Positions 1 through 11,211 of a stretch of DNA of 64,000 bases are shown here, piece by piece. The notes under the pieces are model-generated. The model was given only the letters and a program-made list of their open reading frames with translations. It had not been told where the DNA came from and did no database searches. Position 1 is the first letter of the stretch, and each line of letters begins with the position of its first letter. The position numbers and the translations under genes are program-made. Location of the stretch: NCBI GenBank assembly GCA_910574455.1, contig CAJSYZ010000010.1, positions 648,770-712,769 of the forward strand, written 5' to 3'. The stretch comes from Trichaptum fuscoviolaceum (Eukaryota; Basidiomycota; Agaricomycetes; Hymenochaetales; Trichaptaceae).

Positions 1-677
1 GAATGCTTTGAAATACTGTTCTGAAGCATTTCCGAGCGTTTGCAAAAATCTTACCATCAAGGCTTTCCTCTTGGGGTATCAAGCTATTGGTCTCAGACAT
101 TTCCTGATGGGGTTCAAACCCGGGGAAAAGTAGGTCAAATTTCAAAAAAGTTGATGAGAAACCACCGGATTGGTGAACAGAGTCAATTCCGAGTATTCCG
201 AGCCCGTGGGAAAGCTCTAGAAGGCGGTAAACACCAAATTTAGCAGCATGTTTCAAATTCTGAGGTGTCATTTTTTTCGGAATACATTCTAAGAAAATCT
301 AGTCAATAAGAATTGAAGATACAATGCATTAGAAGCTATTTACATGGTTTCAGGGTCATTGGTTAAAATTTGTGTCAGGAGAAGAAATGTATTTAAGTGG
401 GCTTCGGAATTGCTGGATGTGGCCTTTCCCCACTGTAGTGCGGCAGCACTCTGTAGTTTTCACAGCCTGTCACGGTGCCCGGGCCACTGGCTAGATACTT
501 GGTTAGTTTTCACGTCCTTGGTAAAGAAAACCTAGCTCGATGGCTGAAGACACACAGATTGTATGGGCTGTAGTACTGGTATTCGCGCGTCATGCAGGTT
601 GCCAACACTTATTACATCAGTTTATATTAAAACTGGTTATACAACTCTAATAATATGATAAACAGACGAAAAGTATA
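1..677. other. Intergenic, nothing recognised
   Basis: I see no gene in this stretch. Open frames are short and have no recognisable protein character. It lies just before the tRNA-Thr gene. Confidence 0.5.
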
Positions 678-767
678 TCTCGCTTAGCTCAGTGGTAGTA
701 GCGCTTCACTAGTATTGCACGTGCGCCGCACATGAAGAGGTCGGTCGTTCAAGTCGGCCAGCGAGAA
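678..767 (+). tRNA. tRNA-Thr(AGU) with a 17-nt intron
   Basis: The sequence folds as a cloverleaf. The acceptor stem is TCTCGCT (678-684) paired with AGCGAGA (760-766), with discriminator A767. The anticodon stem is CTTCA (704-708) with TGAAG (733-737). The T stem is GGTCG with CGGCC around a 7-nt TTCAAGT loop. The anticodon loop is 24 nt instead of 7. Reading CT-AGT-A gives anticodon AGT at 711-713 (read as IGU, threonine), leaving a 17-nt intron at 715-731. That is directly after position 37, the canonical site of nuclear tRNA introns. The D stem is the weakest part (three good pairs), so a slightly degraded gene is possible. No A-tail or mobile-element flank is visible. Confidence 0.8.
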
Positions 768-1356
768 TAAGCTTTTTAGATTCTTTCCATATTATAATCA
801 GTTCGACCAGCGGGAATCAACAGTAAGTGCTTTTTACATTTGCGAGGCTCGCGCATGCGACATATCATGTTGGTCTATCCTCCTCGGATTTTTGTCTTCG
901 ATTTGAAACTAGTTCTTGTGTACACGACTTTATCTGTTCACCTACGCCTCTTACGATTTGCGTACATTTCCAACCTATTACTTGTTATATTATTATAACT
1001 TGTATAGCATTGTAATAATCGAATCTTGGAGGAATAACTGGGCTAAATGTTGGTGGCCTTGCCCAACTTGAATCTCCAAGGATTCTGACTGGCCATCTTC
1101 ACTATAAGCTTCCCTGAGAGAAGTACGATAACATCAATGGCTGCGCTGATTGCCATGAACCACTATCCAAGCTTGTACTACAGTACCAAGGTAGCTTACC
1201 TACTGGTTCACTTATTCCCCGATAAAAGCGGAATATAACACTAGTTGACGGATAAGTCTGAGGAATGGGCCGGCTCAACCGTAATTGTAGATGTTTAGGT
1301 CCCTTGGCAGTCCATTCATCTGGCAACACATTGAATACAACATACAGGCGATTGCA
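768..1356. other. Intergenic, one tRNA 3'-end-like fragment
   Basis: Apart from a short match to the 3' end of the upstream tRNA (about 798-817, 'ttcgaccagcgggaat' against 'gtcggccagcgagaat'), nothing is recognisable. The end of the VPS68 gene lies at 1357. Confidence 0.35.
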
Positions 1357-2055
1357 CTAGATAGACAGATTATACTCGTAATCGCTTGGTGCACTCTGTG
1401 CCAGCCACAGAACGACTGCAGACAACATTACGGCAACATTCTGACCCACATTTGCGTATCCGAAATACGATGGAAGATCTGGCACAACATATTTCAGTAC
1501 AAGAATTGTCTACATAAACATAATTAGTAGGGGTATAGTTTGACTGCAATCAGAACGCACCACACTCCCTGCGAGACCACCGGCCATAAGAGCAAACCCA
1601 ATAAACAAGAACAGTCTTGCGCGCCAGACCGCCCGGGAGTCCGCATAGGCTTCTTCCCCCTTTATCCTGTCCTTGTCTATCAGGTTGACGACCAAGAATC
1701 CTAGGACGGAAAGGATGCCCGGTACCCAGTCCACGAATGCAACGTGCACAGGAGCAGAGTCATACGGTGCATCGGGAGGCGGGCGGTAATGCGATGATAG
1801 TACTGCGGCATCCAGGAAGAGCCAGTGCGCAAGCGCGAACTACGTGCGTCACGCCCATGTTTCGATGAAGTTGGATAGGAAAACGCCGAGGTCAGTTGAG
1901 GACGAACTCGAGGCATCGAGATCACCACGACGCACCAAAGCACCCGCAATGTAAACGCCAACAGACCTCCTGTACTTTCCAATAGACAGGTTCAAGTTCG
2001 GGAAGGGGTTTAAACAGACCCTTCGAGGGTCGTAGTTCGACCTCGGTAAAGACAT
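1357..2055 (-). CDS. VPS68: VPS68/TMEM50 (UPF0220) family membrane protein
   Basis: Three exons (2055-1936, 1839-1561, 1509-1357) with introns of 96 and 51 nt join in phase 0 into a complete 183-residue protein. It is a small four-span membrane protein of the UPF0220 family. Yeast Vps68 acts with Vps55 in late-endosome to vacuole sorting. Family hallmarks are visible: GVYIAGALFALAHWLFLDA (first membrane segment), HVAFVDWVPG, the basic stretch around EKDRI-like 'DKDRIKGEE', LFLFIGFALMAGGLAGS, and a final helix ending VVLWLAQS followed by a short acidic-aromatic tail (DYEYNLSI). The start is the ATG at 2055; an upstream in-frame GTG is not needed. Length matches the family. It is divergent from the DUF6699 gene, with about 610 bp between the start codons. 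No frame defects are seen. Confidence 0.9.
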
Positions 2056-2665
2056 TATGAACAGGTATGGGTAGGACGTCGTCACGGTTGCGAGCGCCGG
2101 CGACTCTCAGCGCAGCAGAACAGGAGGGTTTGTTTATTGTTATTGACCGACATACTATATTACGTAATCAAACCTGAGATAGTAACCGACACAAGGTTCA
2201 AGGGATGGGCGCTTGTTTATCTTTACATCTTATATATTGGTGACCGTGTACCATGTACAACACATGTACAGTCAGATGTCAAGAACCATGAACTCGCTCG
2301 TGTTTCATTTGTGATATACCACTTAGCTCTGCACTCACATACACCTTACCGACCTCACCGGATCGCCTTTTACCAAAGCAAAGAGATCGAAGGCTCATCG
2401 ATATCCGACCAACGACTCTTTATCGCAGCCTTCAGTCAGTAAGTCGTCATGCACTTTCCGATCCTACACGAGGCAAACGGAAATTGCCCACGTCCCAGCT
2501 CTTCTCGGACCGCAGACCCTGCGGCCTCGGTTCATCTTGATAAGTAGCCACCAAGTGCGCAAAGTTGTCGATTGAGGTCACTTAAAACGAGCTCCAGGAG
2601 GTGCGCCACCAGACGCCGGCACTCCTGCCTCTCGCTCTCTTTCATCGTTCTGGTAAGCTCCAACC
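2056..2665. promoter_or_regulatory. Divergent intergenic region between VPS68 and the DUF6699 gene
   Basis: This is the 610-bp gap between two start codons on opposite strands, so both promoters must lie here. That is inferred from layout alone; I see no clear TATA box or known operator. Open frames inside it look non-coding. Confidence 0.45.
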
Positions 2666-4213
2666 ATGGCTGGGATCTTCGTCTATCATCCGCGCACACC
2701 ATCGCCGTTGCCCAGTCAAACCTCGAGCGCTAACTTCTCATCTCAACCACATCGTGCCCCTTATCCTCATACAGCTTCTGCGAAGATAATGGCCGAGTAC
2801 AGAAACAATGAGTTCTGGCCACACCCCCGAGCTGCTGTTGAAGCGGGGGCGTTCTCGTACGGGAGATTTCCCTCACATCCAGGTCAAGGTATACTTGAAT
2901 GAACATTACATCCTAATGTTAACGAATTACTCACCCCTTCCAGGACCAGAAGAGACGATGCCGCAGTCGATTTCGTACAACCCAGAGGTGGTCTTCGACT
3001 CCACTTCCAGTCCGAAAGAGTGGGATGAGTGGGAGAAGAATAAAAACTGGCCTTTCCCCGCCCACTTACCCGCGCATGAAGTCAAAATACTGCGAGAAAT
3101 CGCCGAAAAGCAAAAGGGTCGACCTGCACAACCTGACCCATCGACCTCACATTCGAAAAGACCAGCTCGATCAGCTGCAGCCCAAGCAAATGCCAATTGG
3201 CCTCTTCCTGCTAACGCGCTTGGCTTCCAGGCGCAGAATCCTGTGTCAGCACCACCACCTGTGGTCCAGCCTGCTCCGCGGACAGCGGCGCAGAGATCGC
3301 AGTGGCCGCCCTCTGATTTCCAGTGGGCGCAGCAGCCTCATATCGTGCAATCGCACGGAAACGGATATTCGACGGAGCCGGAAGGCAGGTCACGGAACTA
3401 TACGCATTCTCGGCGGACTCAGCCACAAGAGCATACGACTACGCCGCATGCGCCTCCGTCGAATATGCTAGGCCGGCTCAAGTCAGCGTTCTCGGGGAAG
3501 CGGAAGGCCGACCCGGCGTCGCCGACTGATCCGCAGGCAAGCAACCAGGAGTCGAGTTTCCGTAGGGCCTCTAAGAAGCAGAATACGCTACAGGCAGCAC
3601 AGGGGCGGTCTGAAGAAGGTGCGCTGACTTCCCCCCTTTGTCAATTTCTTAGGCTAACGCATATGAATCAGCACGAACGCGGGTGAATCTAAACTCCTAC
3701 CTAGCCAAAGGATCCCCATCTCTCGTCTTCTACGATCTTCGTTTCTCGGATCGATATGTAAAGAAAGCAGTCCAGGGAGGCCTAACACACTTGAACGCCG
3801 ACGATTTGGACATGTCTGTATGTGAACCTCCCTTGCCATACGTACGAATCTATATGCAAGAGCTCCGTCCATGGCCAATCGATGTGCGACCACCAGCGGA
3901 TTCGAAATTCCAGTATGTCACCGTTGGCAATGTGCTGTACGCCATTTACAAGGCACTCATGCAAAGGGTCGACGTGGAAAACTGGGAGAGGGATCGGCTG
4001 GACGGGAAATTCCAAGAACGCGTGCACAACGCATTTTCGAGGCGATGTAAGGCAGTATCGAGCAAAAGAAACATGCCAATCACACAGATCGCACATATGG
4101 GCCTGTTGAAGGTCGACTATCTGGGATCAAGATATCAGTTCGCTGGCCTTACGCATGCTTATGGAAACGGAGGGGGGGAGTGGTTCATGATGGAGTCGGT
4201 GACCCCGAGTTGA
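2666..4213 (+). CDS. DUF6699 domain protein with long disordered N-terminus
   Basis: Three exons (2666-2888, 2944-3618, 3672-4213) give 479 residues. The second intron (3619-3671) was chosen by phase: the nearer AG at 3652 precedes the CTAAC branch point and would create a stop, while the AG at 3671 joins cleanly. Residues 1 to about 295 are Pro/Ser/Gln-rich and probably disordered, with repeated NWP(L/F)P-type motifs (KNWPFPAHLP, ANWPLPANAL). The last 180 residues resemble the fungal DUF6699 domain: YLAKGSPSLVFYDLRF near its start, then WPIDVRP, VTVGNVLYAIYKALM and a conserved end with FAGLTHAY. DUF6699 is widespread in Agaricomycetes and has no established function. The ATG sits in a good context (CCAACCATGG). 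Confidence 0.8.
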
Positions 4214-5310
4214 AGATGATGCATTGAAGTTTTCTTATCCCCCTCTCTGCCTTTAGCCACTACTCATTTTTTGGAGACTGGTGCTTCAACTGGTTTTAAG
4301 GTATGCGGAATCGGTTTCTTGCACGGACGCATTTTCTATTTTCGCCTTGCTTTCTATGTCGTACTTAATGATGTCGCCATGATCGACAATCATCTCGCGA
4401 TCAGCACGCGAAATTCTGTATGTTTGTATGTTAACGCAGACTCACACGTTGTACTCACGAAGTTTTAGTGTAAACACGATGAACGTAACATGACACCTCG
4501 ATTGAATGTCCGCATGTCTTCTGTCCTTCTATTTGTCCTTGATCCGTTCGGTGGGTACGTGTACACGAGGACATCGTGATGTTTTGTGGGAGTTGGGAAT
4601 GCTGCAAGTTCAAATAGGCGCTCGAGAGTGATACGAAAGATATAAAAAACATGCTGCGATAGGATGTGGGGTTGAATGTGCATTCAAGTAGAGACAGCTC
4701 AACCGAATAGATGCAGATAATCGTCTTCAAGCAATAGCTATAGCTATTCCATGGGACATCGATCTGTTCTGTCCACTGGCAGAAGATACGCGTGGACACC
4801 GTGACCTTTCCATCCAATATACTGGCATTGTAAGTACTATATTTTGAGGGTACGATGAACGTCACCTGGAATAATATTTGACCATACCACATAACCCCTC
4901 TGAAAAGCAAAAAAAAAAAAAAATAGCTTCTGCGATGTCGTAGCCTGTTGTTGTCGATTTATCGACATGACGGTTGGAGAAGGAAAGTTGAGCGAGTCAT
5001 AGTAGAGCTTGCGCTTCAACCGCCAAGGCACACAAGGTCGGAAGCGCACAGCTTCAAGTTATGTAAACATTGATATGTTTTGTTTTTTGTAACTTATTTT
5101 TCAATCTCACCGTCAGCATCATTAAACTGGATGCAGCTCACTGTAATTGCAGACTCAGAGCTTCTCCCACTAAATCTATCAACTGCTTAATCTAAGGAAA
5201 TATGAAGATTAAGAATTCCAAAAAAAGTTGCTTGCACGTTTTCTAACTTAAGAGGTACATAATAACCCATTGAAGTAATCACGCAATTTCCGGGAGCTAA
5301 TAATAGTAAG
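4214..5310. other. Intergenic, AT-rich, no gene seen
   Basis: No convincing coding segment. A run of 17 A residues lies near 4908-4924. Composition becomes AT-rich towards the inverted-repeat element at 5313. Confidence 0.4.
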
Positions 5311-5312
5311 TA

Positions 5313-6102
5313 CAGTGTACTACCGGTCCTTCGGACACCCAATTGAAAGTACGGCCTACCAATTTTTGTAACACACCTTTTGCAGTAAAAATAATGTGGA
5401 TGTACTCTATACTATCTCACTCATCGTATCACAAAGTTTGCTAAAGAAAATATCTCATTCATGAATTAATATGTTGGATTAAAGATTTCGCTTTTTTGTC
5501 ACTCTCAATCAATCCTTCGGACACCCGTCACAGCCTGTCACGATCTCAGTATAATCATGGAATTTGGTGAAATCAGCCTTCATATGATCAGAAAAATCTA
5601 TAACTCAAAGACAGAGTGATATAAGTATGCATATATGAGAAAATAAGAAGATCATTCAGTCAGCAATAATTATTTGAGGAGCTCATGCATAAATTGTAGA
5701 TGTCACGAAGCGTGAGAAACATTGCATGCCGTCGCAAAACAGAAGAAAAGCTTCGGATTGTCCTCTCTCAACACAACGGTTGCATAAACAGTCATATGAA
5801 CCACTGATATTCCTAGCTTTAAGATCATAGAAGTGTCCCATTAAATAAAAAAAGCTACAAAGTGATTACAGCAATTTATTAAATTCATATATGATTGCAT
5901 ATAAACTGAATTATGTCAAATTTCATTCTTTTTATAACATAACTTTGCATCATATGCATGTAAGTTCTTTATTTTACGATATAGTCTTCATACAAGCTCT
6001 CCGGGGATGTCTACAAAGTTTCAGGAGGGTTGGGCAAGGGAGGAGCAAAAAAGGCTAGGTGTCCGAAGGAACGATGGTGTCCGAAGGACCGGTAGTACAC
6101 TG
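5313..6102. mobile_element. Non-autonomous Tc1/mariner (pogo/Fot1-like) element
   Basis: A perfect 27-bp terminal inverted repeat starts CAGTGTACTACCGG at 5313 and is mirrored exactly at 6076-6102. A TA dinucleotide lies directly outside each end (5311-5312 and 6103-6104), the target duplication expected for Tc1/mariner elements. The 790-bp element has no transposase frame and a strongly AT-rich interior. The 13-mer TCCTTCGGACACC occurs four times, twice in each terminal region and pointing inward: 5327-5339 and 5513-5525 on +, 6058-6070 and 6076-6088 on -. These are plausible transposase-binding sites. CAGT-type ends plus TA suggest mobilisation by a pogo/Fot1-class transposase encoded elsewhere. 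Identical ends imply a fairly young insertion. Confidence 0.85.
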
Positions 6103-6376
6103 TAGGTTTACTGTCTACATATTTTTAAAGCCTAATCTACCGAGTATGTACCTATGTATATCCGAGTCTTCCAAGCCAGTTCCGGAATTCCCGACAATCT
6201 TGCCTTTGGTGTATGCTAACACTGTCGCTCTGGTAGTGACTACTACTCTTCCCTCGTCTTCTTCCCCGACTTTGTGCTGGCTACGAACCCAGCTTATCAT
6301 CATCGACAACGCTGACGACCTTTAGGCTTTAGCATCCTCCTTCGTTTATCCAATAGCTCAATAAGGTCCGTTGGCT

Positions 6377-7508
6377 ATGGCGACAGAAGAAGCTCCACAG
6401 AGTGTCCTTCCATACCCACCAATCCACAGAGGCAAGAAATTCGTTGTACTCTCTGATTGGTATGCCGAACATCAGAACCTTTCTCTTTTGACTTAGTCGA
6501 ATCAATAGGGATGGAACGATCACAACGATGGACTCAAATGACTGTCAGTACACTTCTTCTCGTGGCGCTGGCTGTATGCGATGGACGAGCTGAACTCACG
6601 CGTTGGCGATCGGTGGACAGACTTGACGGATAATTTGGGATTTGGGTTTGAGAAACGGCGGCAACTAAACATCGACTGTCTTGCGGGGAAGATCTCGTTC
6701 AAGTGAGTCGCTGATTGTATACTCAGTAATTCATTCATGTGCCAATGCAGCCTATATCAGGGACTCTTTCAAGATGGACCTTGATAGCGTAGCAGAGCGC
6801 CACAGCTTCGAGGAGTGTAAGGAAGTACTCAGACAAAGTAAGTATTCTCGATTAGTTGTGAACGCAGAACCATCCTAAGAAGGAGAAAGACATCAAACTA
6901 GATCCCGGATTCAAGGACTTCTTCAAGTGGTGCACATTACACGATATACCAGTCGTCCTTGTGTCCAGGTGAGAGCCTATACTGTTCTGTCTCTTTAAAT
7001 GTTAAAACTTCTCTGCTTTCGGATCAAGTGGAATGGAGCCAACCATCAGAGCAGTACTCTCAAACCTCATCGATGAAGAAGATGTCGCGCATATAGACAT
7101 CGTATCGAACGACGTAAAGCATCTGCCTGACGGGAAATGGGAAATCCAGTATCGCCACCCGACGAGGTATGTTAAAGATAGTATTTATGTGGCAGGATAT
7201 CGCAAACCCTTCCTAGTCACTATGGACATGACAAGTCCCAGGCAATTTTGCCTTACCGCAACCTCCCCGAGTCACCCACACTCTTCTTCCTTGGCGATGG
7301 CGTCTCGGACTTATCTGCGGCTCGCCATGCAGACGTCCTCCTTGTTAAGATAAAGGATAACGGCGAGAATGACCTGCATGCATTCTGCAACAGAGAAGGG
7401 ATAAAGCACGTTGTCTTCAAGAATTTTGCGGAAGCCTTGTCGGTAGTGGAATCTGTAGTGACAGGCAAGAAGACAAAGGAGGAAGTGTTGACGAAAGGAA
7501 CACCTTAA
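6377..7508 (+). CDS. HAD-superfamily phosphatase (yeast YNL010W-like)
   Basis: A multi-exon gene with at least six short introns. Motif I is split by the first intron: the join at 6459 gives LSDWDGTITTMDSND, with the catalytic Asp and the DxDGT pattern. Motif II is VVLVSSGMEP (Ser), again completed across an intron. Motif IV is FFLGDGVSDLSAA, with the Mg-binding aspartates. A DSF..(M)LDSV segment and the HYGHDKSQAI region resemble the phosphoserine-phosphatase-like HAD group that includes yeast YNL010W. The expected reaction is phosphomonoester hydrolysis in the cytosol; the substrate cannot be read from sequence. Two acceptors (near 6755 and 6890) are less usual and were picked because they keep the frame, so small errors in the middle exons are possible. 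Confidence 0.75.
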
Positions 7509-8290
7509 GCATTGAAATTGTAGCCGAATTTTTATGCCTGCTCACATAGACAAAGACTCTGAGTACCAGGATAGAATCTGGATAGAATATTTCAAGTGCT
7601 AACTGCCTTGAATAAGATATATTAATTGATTGTACTAGTAGTAGCTGTCGCCGGCAAACGCCGAGAATGCCGTTTTCAACTTGAAGTTGATATTTACCGG
7701 TTTTTCTTCTTATCCTCAACAACGATGGTGGTAGAATCGCTTGTGCAACTAGACTTCCTGCAGCACTTGCCGTGCATCTAAATGATCAAACATATCTTTA
7801 TCAGGAGTCGGAAGCCATCTGAATATCTAGTGCTACACATAACCCATGTCGACAATGCAAGTTTTTATAACTCAAACTTCCCCAACTCTAAACTGATTAA
7901 ATTCTACCACATCCTAGACGGCAGCTGTCTTAGCCTCTACAAACATAGATCTCATGGCGCCAAGCCTCGCACTTCGCTGCCTGTTTCAGATTCGTCATTG
8001 ATGAAGCTTGGTGGAGCTATCCTCATTGTTCATTCAGTGTCTCTTTTCCCCATCAGGCGATGACGGTACTCTTCGTGGGCGAAAATGTATCACATTCAGG
8101 CATGGCACTGCCAGTAGCATGGTAGTAGCAGCTGCTTATGCCAAAGCTATTACTGTGCGGAATAGTCGCCGATCTTCTCATGCAGGTTCGCGTGTCAACC
8201 CTGCATCAGAAGGTGCTTTAACTAAAGACACTGGACATCTTGCTCTTGAGCTCACGCACTCTCTGCTCGCTATCTCTTAAACCTACAAGC
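7509..8290. other. Intergenic between phosphatase and P450
   Basis: About 780 bp without a recognisable gene. It presumably holds the 3' end of the phosphatase transcript and the P450 promoter. Confidence 0.35.
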
Positions 8291-10818
8291 ATGCGGGAAA
8301 TACCTGTGACTGGATATGTGTTGTTAGGCTCTTTACCGCTACTTTATGCGATCCAACTAGTCCTGGACTATCGACGAGCTCTGAAGTCCATTAAGTGCGT
8401 CTGATGCCTCATGCCCATTATAGGCCAACCTGACTGTTGACTCTCAGCAACTTTCCTGGATTTCGTCTTCTTCTGAGCCCTGCTACTATCCTTGCGAATT
8501 TGACTGCCCTCCAAATTCCATTCATCACCTTGGGCAATACCCATGGAATGTCCAAGAAGTATGAAGGTATGAGACGCATTTTCAATTTCTTCGGTAGCAA
8601 AACTGACCTTACTCGTCTAGATTTCAAGAAATTTAAGTCAGATATTATCTCCCTTGTATGTCTACCCGTCAATGTTCCAGTCACATCACTATGGTTTTTA
8701 AGTTTTTCCCCTTTCGGCGCCAGGTATCCCTATGGCCTCGGGCGCGCCTCATGTTCTGGATAGCAGATGCTGAAGTGGCAAAGGCAAGAAAGAAACGTCT
8801 GATCTTGGAAGATGCGTGTGCCTGATAGCCTTATCTTTCAGGAAATTACTTCATGGAGGGCTCGCTGGCCGAAACCTACGGAACAGTACAGTGCTATCAA
8901 CCTCTTTGGTCGAAATATCGTAACCACTGAGGGTGATGAATGGAAGAAGCACCGGAAGATAGCGAACCCAGCTTTCTCAGAAGTAAGGAACCCTTCACCT
9001 ATACCCCATGATGACCTTCTTTCGGACCGTTGGTGATAAAGTGGCATAGTGCTTGGCTAACTCTCAACGATGTGTAGCCCAACAATAAGCTGGTCTGGGA
9101 GGAGGCCGTCCGCATCACGATGGACATGATTGATAATGTTTGGAAGAACAAAGGGAAAGTAGACATTGATAATGCTGTCGATATCACGCTTCCGGTGCGT
9201 TTTCTTCAATACTCACTCCACTACTCATAACTTTGCTTATGTATAGTTGGCCCTATTCGTTATCGGTTCCGCAGGTATGTACTGGACAACATTCAGTATC
9301 CACAAAGTCAGTTGATTGTACCTTGATGGCCAGGGTTTGGCCGCAGTATCTCATTCGCTGAGGACCTGCAAGTCCCACCAGGCCACGTCTTGCCTTTCAA
9401 GGATGCTCTGCACATCGTATCCGAGTATATGATATACACTGCTGTCATCCCGCGTCAAGTACTATTTTTTAACGAGAAAGTCCGAAAGATTCGTGACGCT
9501 TTCTACGAGTTACATGTATGTGATTCTTTCAGGGAGTTGCGACGGGCTGGCACTGATCTGAGACTAATGTCGAAATAGAAATACATGCAAGAGATGATAA
9601 ATGAAAGACGCTCCGCGGAAAAACAAGTCAATCGGCACGACCTCTTCACTAACCTCCTTTTCGCGAATTTGGATGAAGAAGATAGTGTAGATGTCCGGTT
9701 ATTGGATAGCGAGCTTATCGGTAAGGATTTCCAACCACGTTGACAACGTATGTTCTCATAGTTTTTCGTACTATCGACCAGGCGACATATTCATCTTTTT
9801 ACTTGCCGGGCATGAGGTATATAACCCTTATTCCGAGTTTAACTCTAGATGTAAGTCTAACATCTTCCAATCACCTGTAGACCACAGCCCATACATTGTG
9901 CTTCACTCTTGGTCTTCTTGCCATGTACCCAGATGAGCAAGAGATATTGTACCAACACATCATGAGTGTTCTACCAGACGGACGACTTCCGGTTGGTCAA
10001 GCCTATCCCTCAAATGCTAATACTGGGACTTACGCTCTCACAGACTTATGAAGATATGAATAAACTCAACTACGTTACAGCGTACGCTTATTCTGTTCTG
10101 ATACAGGAGAAGCCGTAGCATGACTCATTATATCTTTTGCAGTGTGTTCCATGAGACACTGAGACTTTTCCCTCCAGTCAGTGACTGGATCCCTTAGCCT
10201 TCGTATGTATTCATGAGAAGGCAATCATTCATTCATCTAGGTCACTACAATTCCGAAAGTCAGCGCAGAAGACACAACGTTAACAACGACGAACTCAAAT
10301 GGAGATAAAATACATGTACCCATACCAAAAGACAGCGACATCATAATCTATACTGCGGGTATACACTACAACCGTGAGTGCTCAAATGAGCCACCAATCA
10401 TCAATAGTTTGGTGTGCTGATAGTTTGCGGCTTCGCATAGCTCGATACTGGAAAGATCCTCACGAATTTAAGCCTCAGCGATTCTTGGAGAATTGGCCCC
10501 GGGATGCGTTTCTTCCGTTTAGCGGTGGTAAATATCTAGTCGCTTCAGTTTCTGTATCTATGATCTCTGACCATGTTGCTCAGGCGCCCGCTCCTGCATT
10601 GGACGACGGTCAGTTCGCCTTCCTTCAAAGATGCACCGTACTAAACTAGGTTTCCCAACAGATTCTCAGAGACCGAGGCGACTGCAATTTTGGCCGTTCT
10701 ACTCGCGCGATACAGGGTCGAGGTGAAAGAAGAACCACAATACGCGTCCGAGACATTTGAAGAGCGGTACAAACGTATCTTTCAGGTTAAGATTGGGATG
10801 ACGACTACGTACGTCTGA
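8291..10818 (+). CDS. Cytochrome P450 monooxygenase, apparently intact
   Basis: More than a dozen exons join into one P450 of roughly 550 residues. An N-terminal hydrophobic anchor (TGYVLLGSLPLLYAIQLVL) indicates ER attachment. Downstream landmarks in order: DEWKKHRKIANPAFSE (C helix, WxxxR-like), the I-helix oxygen-binding motif AGHETTAHT joined across the intron at 9816-9880, ExxR as HETLRLFPPV, a PERF-like FKPQRF, and the heme-thiolate loop FSGGARSCIGRRFS. The Cys-bearing loop is spread over three exons, with the ligand in a 25-nt exon (10584-10608). One intron appears to be GC-AG (near 8779-8838). The stop at 10818 follows an ordinary C-terminus. The family resembles basidiomycete CYPs with the 'NNKLVWEE' segment; substrate is unknown. 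No inactivating lesion is seen. Confidence 0.85.
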
Positions 10819-11211
10819 TTTACCATCCGTAATGAATTTATCGTTAAAGTAATCGAAACAGACCCATTGGGTTGCCTCTTATTTTTAAGCGGAGGTGACC
10901 AAGACCTCCTTTAGGTACTTTGGCTTGAAATCAATGACATTGAACATCCACATATATTTCCACGCTTCGATCCCCTTGTTTGTCATGCTCGAGCATGAAT
11001 ACACGATGAAATACATAGTCCTAAATTGAAGCGTTCTGGCACATGTTTGTTCAAGTTAAACCGCAGGAAGCATCCTACGTCCCGCGACACTCGCTATGCT
11101 CAAGACCAAAGAAGCAACAGGTCGTCTTACTGATGCTTCGAGTTTCAACCTCGTTCTCTCTCGTGCATTCTGCGAAGGCGATTACGGTCAGCAAACAAGC
11201 AAAAAATCGTT
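10819..11211. other. Short convergent intergenic region
   Basis: This gap lies between the 3' ends of the P450 (+) and the F-box gene (-). No gene is seen. Confidence 0.35.

Noticed and set aside
2083..2085. GTG as an upstream start for VPS68
   Set aside because: Non-ATG starts are rare in nuclear genes, and the ATG at 2055 gives the family-typical N-terminus.
3651..3652. Nearer AG acceptor for intron 2 of the DUF6699 gene
   Set aside because: It lies before the CTAAC branch point and joining there gives an immediate stop; the AG at 3671 fits both phase and branch distance.
459..5544. Shared 'cacagcctgtcacg' at about 460 and 5530
   Set aside because: A single 14-base match with no extension is within chance expectation.
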